Shown here piece by piece: positions 53,046 through 62,305 of a stretch of DNA of 64,000 nucleotides; position 1 is the stretch's first letter, and each line of letters starts with the position of its first letter. The DNA is taken from NCBI GenBank assembly GCA_040285825.1, contig JAUPSS010000004.1:4223658-4287657 (forward strand), written 5' to 3'. The DNA is from Eukaryota sp. TZLM1-RC (taxonomy: Eukaryota > Metamonada: BaSk clade). Position numbers and translations under genes: made by a program. The notes beneath the pieces were generated by a model, which worked only from the letters and a program-made list of their open reading frames with translations, was not told where the DNA came from and made no database searches.

Positions 53046-53263
53046 TAATAAATGAATATTATTAAAAAACCAAAAGGATATTGAATAACTATCGCCAACA
53101 CTCAGGATTTCGATTTGAGTCTAGTTAAGTTAAATCAACTCGACTCATTCTTACGTCCATTGACTCAAATCCCGTTCAACATCATCATAGACATTGTTCT
53201 GTTCAAATATCATGTTATTTCAAATAAAAATCATACTTTATTTCAAACTAATCAAACCAAAAA

Positions 53264-53674
53264 CTAAAATCTACTCACGTGTCTGCAATCCATAAACTGT
53301 TGCTTTCTATACCATGACCTCAAACATAACAAGCATCTTGCAGTATCTTCGTTTAAACGGGCTCTCTTTTTGCTGATTATTTGACTAGCGGCTGAAAAAA
53401 GGCGCTCGCTTGAAGCGGAACTGGGTTGTACAACAAGATAATCTTTTGCAATCTTAGCTAAGCTTGGATACTTCTTCACATTCTCCTTCCACCACAGATA
53501 GGGATCAGTTTCATAATCAACAGTACCTTCTTTGAGATAAAATTTCAGTTCATTTTCTACATGGAGATTGGTTACATTGGACATCTTGGCAGCGACTTTA
53601 TCGAACAATCCCTTTTTTCTAACTGTTTGTTGCATTTCAGCTTGTACATTGGTTGGTTGACTGATTGTAGTCAC
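53264..53674 (-). pseudogene. hAT transposase C-terminal dimerisation domain, copy 3
   Basis: It is the mirror of 50217-50627, with a single residue difference (WYRKQQ for WYKKQQ). Confidence 0.8.
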
Positions 53675-53849
53675 TTATTGAATCATTCTATTCAGTTGCC
53701 TGAAATCAGCATCAACTTCTTGATATTCCACTGGTAAATGACTTAAGTTGAAAAGTTAAATGTTTTTAATCTGTTGGCAACACTGATGTAAACTTCTCAG
53801 CACCAAGGGTTAGTACACACTAAACACCTTGAAAATACGTTGATGAAAA

Positions 53850-55542
53850 CAGCTACTGCTGACTCCTTGGACGTCTCACACGCTTTGGTCTTCGGAATGA
53901 TTCTGGCCTAGTACCAGTAAAATACTCACTGATTGCAATCTCCAGTTGATTTCTGGAGGCTGAGATGTCCCTAGACCAGTTGGTCTGACATCGAGGGCAA
54001 TCGAACTTAGCCTTATTTACCCTTCCGTCATCATGTTATATCTTTCTATGGAAGACCTTACAGCAATTCACTTTTACTGAGGTCATAAACTCGTTCCCCA
54101 CTTTGACGTTTTCAAAGTGCATTTGGATTTGTTTGAGAAGTTCTTTCTGGGGAATTTCACAGCCTGACGAGATGGGCCACCGCCGCCATTGCCGAACCAA
54201 ACTATAGTGTTTTTTCCTTCAGACAAGCGTTTAGTTTTGTTAATAAAACTAGTTAGTCTCTTTTGTCTTCGTATGAAAAAATCAAACTTATTTCTTCTAA
54301 GTTTTTTTTCTTGCACCACGCTGCAGATTTCGACTCATAATTGAAGAATATTCAGGCTCTTTCTCTGATTCAAAAACATAAGGTAAACTTATTTCAATCA
54401 GATACTCTTGAAAGCTCTGAGCGGAATAATTATTAGGATTTGCTTGAGTGAGAATAGGGTCATTTGATATTCGTTCTATTGGGTTCAGCAGCAAACCAGA
54501 ACCCTCAACCACAACTACAACATTTCGGAAAGAACCAGATGTCCAACCACAAAAGTGAAAAATTGCTGTGGTTGGGATTAATATTTACAAAAAACAAACT
54601 TTCTTCAGGATCTCGAAAATTGGAGTGTTCATTCACTAATAACCGTGGTCTTTGCTGTGGATTAGTTTTTGTATGGACATTACACTTTCTTTTTCTTTCA
54701 GAGTTATGAAAATCATAGTTTCCAGAGACACGTCTCGACTCAAATTCCGTTTAAGTCAGCCGACTGAATGTTTTCCTCGCCTTCTTTGTGAACATCAACC
54801 GCAAAGAATCACCATTTGAAAAAATGGTATAGTTTATAAATTTAGATTTATCAAAAAACCGATAAAGGTTGTTCAGAAGCTCTTTGGTTTCATTCAGCTT
54901 TGTGAAAATAGATTCAGCTCTTTATCCAATTCGCAGAGGCATGTTGAACAATTGGACAAAGGCGTGAGAGAGTATCTTTTCATAACCTCAGGGCAGTTAT
55001 CTTCTAGAAAAGATAAAATATTCAGTTCTGACTAAAAGATTGTTGCTGCAATCTCCATACTGATGGTAAACCAGCCATTTCTGATTGAGGTTTCCAATAT
55101 ATTGACTCCAACCAATATAGGCATTAGCTGTCATATTTATCCAGTGGGTCGACATATGCTGGTGCATTTCTTGATATTATTGTAAAATAATGACGTCCGG
55201 CTAAAGAACTTGAAGTACACACTTAACGTACATTTTGGGACTTGGGCAATTGAGACACAAGGCACAGCTCTGGAAAAAATTGTGTTTCAAAACAACAGGG
55301 GAGTCAGCCAACAGCTGGCAGAAAGCTTACCTCAGTTGAATTCTCGACTGTCAAGTAGACTAGAATTGCACCAGAATCTACCACCGTCGGCTAACGTGGT
55401 TTCATTCAGTGGGCTCCGAGGCCAAAAGTGCAAAACGAAATGTTGCAGCGCTTGAAGAACGAGAGGATGGTTTGCGAATGGTCTTTTTTGTTTGGGTTCT
55501 CTTTCACAAATCAAGTCGAAACAGAGGCTCCAGAACTGGCAT
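53850..55542 (-). pseudogene. TnpB/Fanzor-like RuvC nuclease, lineage 2, copy 3 (decayed, 5' end missing)
   Basis: It reads in the opposite direction to copies 1 and 2. It retains the longest intact middle part: frame 54512-54297 (LLNPIERISNDPILTQ, YLIEISLPYVFES, MSRNLQRGARKK) and 54319-54083 (FDFFIRRQKRL, NTIVWFGNGGGGPSR). The zinc-ribbon and RuvC-III part is at about 54010-53950. The first 40 codons present in copies 1 and 2 are missing beyond 55542. Confidence 0.5.
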
Positions 55543-55739
55543 TAAGTAAGCCACATAGACTGTTCTGGGTATTGGAGTACAAGAAGTCGCACTAGGTGAG
55601 TAGCATGAGCTCCAATACTAGTTTGGTTGTGTGGTTACCATTTCTCTTATTCACATTTGAAATTCATTTCGTCAATTCTTTTTTGCTGCTACCCCAAATT
55701 TCTCAACCATAAATCCCACCATCTCCGACTGATATTTTG

Positions 55740-56175
55740 TCAATATGAGCAAACATTGTTGCTCTCATTTCTGCTGTGCTCCGTTTTTCCACACAAACTA
55801 TTTCTGATTAGAATGCTCTATTGCGTTACGAGTTGGATCGCTCTCATCAAAACTATGCTCCTTGCAAACGCAGAGGAATCCCAACAAGCTAGTGAAGTCA
55901 CACAGCCCTCACACAGCAGTACCAATTACGAATTCAACTGACTGAATCTCAATTTGAGGAAACAAAATCTGAACTATCCAAATCTCAAGTACTTTTCTCA
56001 TCAAGATCATCGGCTATTCCAGCGAAAACACCATCTGTTATTGAAAAGTATCATCAATTGCAAGATGCTCAAAACATGGCCAAAAAAGAACAATTGGAGA
56101 GGGAAAAGTTGGAGACCCATTTGCAAAAAATTCACAATGTTTTTGAAGAAAAACAACCCACTTTCACTTTATAAC
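55740..56175 (+). pseudogene. Coiled-coil gene fragment, TPR/Mlp-like
   Basis: Read across two frame breaks, the plus strand encodes LDRSHQNYA, LTESQFEETKSELSKSQ, then TPSVIEKYHQLQDAQNMAKK and KLETHLQKIHNVFEEKQP, ending near 56175. The last part resembles the segment of nuclear-basket proteins (TPR/Mlp1) in which a K-x-x-E-L-Y-x-x-Y stretch is followed by a long coiled coil; this is a tentative match. It looks like a host gene fragment, not an element. It abuts the outer edge of the palindrome. Confidence 0.4.
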
Positions 56176-56394
56176 AATAGTCTTGGATGATGAGCGAAGT
56201 TACGCAAAAAGCTATGAGCAGTCGACTATGGGAGTCCTTAGAAGTTGAGCAGTTGCCCTAGAAGTGTTGAATCCCACATTTATTGGCTCTGATATTCATG
56301 CTGGATGTGACTGTGTACGGTGATTTCAAGGCTGTGTTTACAAGTAATGCTGAAGAATCAACCGAAAGAGCAATGAATTCTAGAAAGTTAAACA

Positions 56395-56470
56395 ACCTTA
56401 AAATGGGAAAGCAATAGAAACAAGTGGTTTGTTTCTATCAGCATTAACTTCTTAGATATCTTTGTCTTGT
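56395..56470 (-). repeat. Family II LINE scrap
   Basis: About 70 nt from aaatgggaaagcaatagaaa match family II (compare 52058-52125) with changes. The rest of 56176-57041 has no recognisable gene. Confidence 0.5.
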
Positions 56471-57041
56471 TTTGCATGTATCTTGCAATATATCTTTGCA
56501 GTATCTTTGTATTTTTCTCTACTTGAAGCAACGCTTATTTTCTTTATGTAATAGGAATTGAAGTTTAGCTAAACTAATAGCGCCATTAAAAATTATTTGT
56601 TCTTCAAAACTTTAAATATGTGTGACCTCTTTATTGTTTTTTGTAAATAAGTGTTACTGACTTAAATAGATAGAAACGAATAAGTCAATAATTTACTATT
56701 AATAAAATAAAAAAGTTCTTTTCCAAGCCAAGATTAGACTATTGGGTCCACTTTCTCAACCAAAGACTCAATCCCAAGGTTATCAATTCCACATTAAAAT
56801 TGTTAGTGCTTGTGAAGACGTAGAGTAATGTTAACCAGTTCGCAACATTTATTTTGGAATATCATTTCTAATCTTGACTTGTTTTATATCTTTTTTGGAA
56901 TTCTTCTTTGATAAGCCAACACAATTTCCCGCGCTCAATCTCAACTTCATTTGAGGGATCAGAAAAAACACAAAAACTCAATCCCTCTACATCGGTGTAA
57001 AAAGGGTACTTATTTCATTGTGTTAAACAATATCTGTAAGA

Positions 57042-57974
57042 ATGAGTAACTTTGAATCAGAGTATGACCCCAAGCCACTACCAGATGAAGTACAACCCCT
57101 AGCGAAGTGGAACGTAGGCCTTCTCACGTTTTTTGTTCTCATACAGTTCTTAGGTGGACTTGGGTTTGGAATTGCTGGTCTTTTAGCCGTTGCTCCTGGA
57201 TTTTTGTTCCTATTTATCTTACGTAACCCCATCAAGAAACATGTAAACCTCAACCGCTTCATCTACATCTTCTTCTCCATTCTACCTGGTATTATCATCG
57301 TAGTTTTCCAACAAATGGGAATGTCTGCATTCTTTGATTCGTTATATGATGAAGATGATATTAACTTTGGCATCCACAATCTCTTTTATTCTCTATTCAC
57401 TGCATTTATGGTTGCTTCGTTCACCGAAGAAGTTTTAAAGTATTTCGTCATTCGTAGAATCGATCATACCCCAGAGTTTACAAGGACCAATATTATAGGA
57501 ACCTCCTTGCTTGGTTTTGCTGGAGGTTTGGGTTTTGGAATCTTTGAAAACATTCTGTACCTTTCTTCTGCCTATGCTGATGGTGGTGTTCCTATGGCAC
57601 TTCTCACTGGTGTCATGAGAGCCGCATCTGCTGTTCCTTTCCACTCCGTTACTGGGGCAATAATGGGCCTGGGACTAGGTGTTAGGAAGCATCGATTAGG
57701 AGGGTTTGCTACAATGGGGAAAATCATTGCCATTCCTTTTGTGTGTCATGGAATCTACAACTTCCTCTTGTTTATGATATTATCAATTGAGTATTGGTTT
57801 GGGGAAATTGCGGCTGGCATCTATGGACTGTTTGCATTGGTTTTCAACATCACCCTTGTTGCCTTAATGTGTATATGGACAAAGAAAAAAGTATATGAAT
57901 ATAATGAAGTTTATGAACAAAAGAAGGGAATTTCGGGAAGAAGTTCTGCTTTTGAGCTCAATTCTTCTGTATAG
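57042..57974 (+). CDS. PrsW-family intramembrane metalloprotease
   Basis: PrsW-type proteases (related to CPBP/Rce1-type enzymes) cut within or near the membrane. The 310-residue protein has about eight hydrophobic segments. The family motifs are present: EEVLK (129-133, zinc/catalytic Glu pair), FGIFEN (165-170) in a glycine-rich helix, VPFHSVTGAIMG with His201, and CHGIYNF with His236. Sites and spacing agree with an active enzyme. The N-terminus (1-22) is acidic and cytosolic; the last 30 residues are charged. PrsW proteins are best known in bacteria, with members in some protists; target unknown. No intron. ATG at 57042 starts the only N-terminus that fits. Confidence 0.85.
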   Translation: MSNFESEYDPKPLPDEVQPLAKWNVGLLTFFVLIQFLGGLGFGIAGLLAVAPGFLFLFILRNPIKKHVNLNRFIYIFFSILPGIIIVVFQQMGMSAFFDSLYDEDDINFGIHNLFYSLFTAFMVASFTEEVLKYFVIRRIDHTPEFTRTNIIGTSLLGFAGGLGFGIFENILYLSSAYADGGVPMALLTGVMRAASAVPFHSVTGAIMGLGLGVRKHRLGGFATMGKIIAIPFVCHGIYNFLLFMILSIEYWFGEIAAGIYGLFALVFNITLVALMCIWTKKKVYEYNEVYEQKKGISGRSSAFELNSSV

Positions 57975-59778
57975 CTGAAGTGACTCAAAATCGCATCTTC
58001 CCATGCCAGCTAATAAACTATATTATACTCTAAACTTTCTTTTCCCTACTCACTGCTGTTTTCGATAGTTCGGACTGAGAACTGTGTCATTTTAGCATCA
58101 TCATTAAATTTAGTTTTCTGGTGCAGTTTGCCTCATGTTGTCTATTTATATATTGATAGATTATGGTGTAGAAGCAATAAGCAATGGGTCTTGGTAAATG
58201 GGGCAAATCGATTCATATTTAGAAGACTACTTGTCCTCAGTGCTTTTTCTCATTCTTTTTTACAACATTGAAAAAACAAAAAAACTAAGGGATTGTATCT
58301 ATTTTCAATTGAATTATAGAAACTATGCCCAACAAGCTCGTAATTCTTGGCTCAATGAATTTTGTCCAATTGTTTCTGATTGTTTTGTAATGTGATAAAG
58401 TTCAATAAGATACCACTGAACAGCACCCATTTTGACATCATATGCTTGACTAGTTTCATAAGTTTGTGGGATTATGAATTTCAAATACCCTTCTTAGTTT
58501 AGTGTGATATTTGTTTGGGTCAATTTCAGCAAAAACATCGCCTTTGAATAAATTCAAATCATTTTACGGAGATTTTGAATATATCTTTCAACATTTTTCC
58601 ACATCATTTCTTTTTCTTATTTTCTTTTTGTTTTTTCTTGGTTAACAGAAACACCAACGCCATTCTGTTAGAATGCTGTTGTTGAAAAAGTAGACATGGG
58701 AATAGATTGTTGCTTGCATTACAAACGTTGTTCCAGATTTTAATAAAATTTTAAATGGGAAATTGTTTTTGAAACAGTTGTAGTGATTTTACACTTCGAC
58801 TTTGTTCTTTGGTCCACTAGCTATTGAGTAAACTTGGAGTTTTTTTTGACATTTTGAAGTCCTATTTTGAATTTGAACAAATGAGTCCATATGAACATTG
58901 TCCAATTGAAAGCAGCCATAGAACTTTATTCTATTTACAAGAGAATTGGTTGTAGACCAAAGATTAATCGACTTTGTCTCAATTTATGTGTATTAGATTT
59001 TAATATCGATAAAACAATTATAAGAGTGTGCACAAGTCATCATTATGAATGGTGCTTTCAGCGATATTATATATAGCAGTTCACAGCACTTTTCAGTGAA
59101 AATATCCTTGTACACCATATACAATTGAAAATTGTTTCGTCTATAATATAATAATATATATAACGTAAACAGCAAATCTGTAGGTCTACATGTTGAAACA
59201 TTTAAGTTTGTGGTACAAACTGACTTGTTAAGAATTTGTTAAGAATTTACTTTCTTCTGTGTAAGCAATCCGAATGAATGGTATCATCGAATGGTCAGCC
59301 GTTGTATCTCCATGATAAACACAGACTTAATAATTCGTTGAATTCTTCAAGTGATGTATTATCTTCCAGTCAATATGCAAATATTTAGAGTCACCCATTG
59401 ATATAGTATAATTTATGTAACAGAAGTCATGGGATGGAAAAGCAAAAATACATTACATAAACAAGTACATCATGAAGTGTGGAACAGAAGTTTCTAGCCA
59501 AACAAATAAACATAATATTGCAAATGTATTGTCGTGACTCAATAGTGTTTCAAAAAGATTGCCACAAATGGAGAGTAGCTATTGTAAGTGAACATCTTCT
59601 ACACCGATAAGTCTGTCATTGAATACTGATTTTTGTTTCATTATTGTTATGTCTGTGATCATCTGACACATTGATAAGTTGGCCCAATGAACCATCTGAA
59701 CGTCTCCAATGATGAGAAGTTTATGGCGAACTAGTTATGTAAATCTGGCATAAGTTCCTTGAAAAGGGAAACTAAACA
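57975..59778. other. Long intergenic region, no gene supported
   Basis: About 1.8 kb, AT-rich, with only small frames (58198-58395 and 58891-59076) that show no family features. No tRNA-like fold or known repeat was found. Confidence 0.5.
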
Positions 59779-61788
59779 ATGATTAATCATCTGATCATGC
59801 CTAATGTACTAGTGTCATTCTTGTGTTCCTTGCTCATAGCTGTTTACAGCTATAGCGACATCAGTTATGAACGCCAATTAATGACTTCTTTGCCATCCGA
59901 TGTCTCTCATATGAGTTCAACATCCTTTCAATATCACAGAAACCATTGTGATTCTATTGCTTTATCCTTTCTACGGCCAGACTCCGCTTCATATTTTTTA
60001 TGTCTTTGTTTCAATAAACATGGAACTTTTTTCCAAAGTCTTGGCTTTTTCCCCTTCTATTACCTCCAAAAACAAACTGGTGACGTTGATCTAATTGCTT
60101 TCGATGCCCCTGTGAATTATGATTCTCGTAAATTCAATACCTTTGATGATCGTCCATCAACGTTCGCCATTTCCGCTGCAGGTCTAGGCTCGGAGCTCTT
60201 CATTGCCCAAGCTTCCTGTTCATCCCTTGTTTCTGAATTGTACAGTGGACAGCATTGTGGAGAAACATTCTTTTCTCATACTTGTGATAATTCAACCTTT
60301 GATCTAGATGCTGATATCCTTGGTAATTGTAAGTTTTCTATTCACAAATCTGATATTGATTACACTGCTAGTTCAAATCCCACTTCTATTATTAATTCTG
60401 GTGATGTAATTCTTTACCATGAAATAGACATTCCTGAACCTGATGAATCTGATGACCACGCCAACCCTGCCCTTGATTACGTTCATCATGCTGTGGGTAC
60501 AGTAGTTGCCTTAAAGGATCTTGATGATGATGGTGACCTAAACCTCATTGTAGGCGGTATAGTGAAACAACCTGTAGGTAAGTGGGAATTTGGTACTGTT
60601 GATAGGATTTGTTGTCAGATTTTACAAGATATTGACTTTGAAAGTGTAGATGCTCAGACAATCTTCAATTCTTGGACTGCCGTACGTCTTGGTAATGGTG
60701 AAGATAGGGCAAGAACAACACACTTGAGAATGAGAGATTGGATACGTCATAGTTCTGCTTTTGTTTTCAACAGTAACAACAATAGAATTCAAGCTCGGGA
60801 CCGTGAAAGACCAGCTAGAGGTTTATATAACCCTGATCCTTTTGCCTTTCAAACGACTGCTGCTACTATTCAGTTCACATGGGGAATTCAGCATCATTAC
60901 ACTTCTTTCATTGATCATGGGGAAGTTGGTTTTATTTTTGGAATGAAGGATCGCCGCAATTATTACTCCTACATTCTGTCAAATCACGACGATTGTGGTA
61001 ATTTTGATGTTACCCATGGAGACATTGTTGCCAAGATTGTTGATGGTCAATATCCTGCTTATCCGCTATCTCCTCATAAAGAGATATCAGAATTTTATAG
61101 AGGTCAACGCGATAATATCAGAATTGAGATTGATGGTGATCACATCAAATTATTTTTCAATAATGAACTCCGATTCGATGTGGTTGATAATAATGTAGGG
61201 GGAGTGGGCCCCTTTCACGGTAGTTATGGTTTCTATGTATGTTTTCTTTATTGTTAACTTTAGGTTTGGGATCTGCCTGATGCCTATTTCGAGGATATTC
61301 GAGTTGAAACCTCATTCACTTCTGGTTTGGTCACAGTGAATCAAGAACCTACAGAATGGGTCGGAGAACCTTATACCAACAGTGAATGTCTCTTGAAGTT
61401 GTTTACCGGCAAGGTAGGTTCAGCACTTACCACACTAACTCCATTTCCGTTCCCTTGTCCTGATTCTTCTGAAACTTATTCATGTTCATCCAGTTGGGTC
61501 TCACTGACTCCTGGGTCTAATGACATGGTTGTTGACTGCAGTGATGGTATTAATCGTGTTCGTAAAGTCATTTCCAATTGGTCAACAACAGGAGCTTCTT
61601 CTATTGAAGATTACTCTGTTTTACCATCAGTATTAGATGATCCTGATGCAGTTAGTTCCCTTCTTGAGGTGGACTTTCAGCACCGAAAGCCAGTAGTTAG
61701 TTCATCTGGTCATCATCTTTCTCCATTAATTACGTTCACTGTTAGAAATGGTGGTCTTTATTATAGACATTTACTAATGGATTATTAG
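59779..61788 (+). CDS. Secreted protein with ConA/TSP-C-like domain (one 27-nt intron)
   Basis: Exons 59779-61236 and 61264-61788 encode 660 residues. Residues 1-25 are a signal peptide (NVLVSFLCSLLIAVYSYS). Residues about 245-260 contain LKDLDDDGDLNLIVGG, a Ca-binding loop of the D-x-D-x-D-G type seen in FG-GAP and thrombospondin-type repeats. Residues about 270-500 look like a ConA-like beta sandwich, with GEVGFIFGMKDRRNYYSYIL and DNIRIEIDGDHIKLFFNNEL, similar to thrombospondin C-terminal or LamG-like domains. Splicing joins GSYGFY to VWDLPDAYFEDIRV, the last strands of that domain. The C-terminal 150 residues are Cys- and Ser-containing without a match. Probably a cell-surface or extracellular lectin-like protein; ligand unknown. 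Confidence 0.8.
61237..61263 (+). other. 27-nt spliceosomal micro-intron
   Basis: It starts GTATGTTTTC and ends TTGTTAACTTTAG, with TTAAC just before the acceptor as in the arsM intron. Phase 0. Removal restores the frame across the beta-sandwich domain. Confidence 0.88.
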
Positions 61789-62305
61789 TTTGTACATAGT
61801 TCGTCAATTTATTGTCTTTTATCAGACTTGTCTTGTTGTAAATACGGTTGTAATTTTTCTCATTTTCTGTCATATTAACTCAAGCTACATCACATAGAGT
61901 TTGTGTTAACTATGACGAACTGACCCTAATTATTGGAAAATCTTTGGTGTAATAAAAAAACAAAAGACTTATTGAATAAGTGACACACCAATTACAAATT
62001 CATAATCTAGACTCCGGTGAATCAACATTATTTACAAGCTCTCTATTCTGACAAACGCGTCATATTAGCTTGGACTACCATTATTGTGTCCAATTCAACA
62101 TAAGATTAGAGCAAAGATGTTGCCCAGATCGTTCCTTGTTGGCGCCCTAAGGCTTATATAATATGAATAGAAAATAAATCAGACTCTTCTTTACTACAAT
62201 AGACTTTAGGCAACAATAATTATTGACCATTTTAAAGTCAAAAGGTATACCTTAACTTCAGCACTTTACTAGCAAACATCCCCAGAAACCAAAAACCTTT
62301 ACAGC
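61789..62305. other. Intergenic region, no gene seen
   Basis: About 520 nt, AT-rich, with nothing recognisable. Confidence 0.5.

Larger units (their letters stand above)
52259..55542 (-). repeat. Right arm of the large palindrome
   Basis: It mirrors 48333-51632. Relative to the left arm it has a 17-nt gap near its outer end (around ggctccagaactggc at 55525-55540) and scattered substitutions in the RuvC part; the innermost part is nearly identical. Confidence 0.85.

Noticed and set aside
58198-59076. Two small plus-strand ORFs in the long intergenic region
   Set aside because: Length and composition are those expected by chance in AT-rich DNA; no motif.
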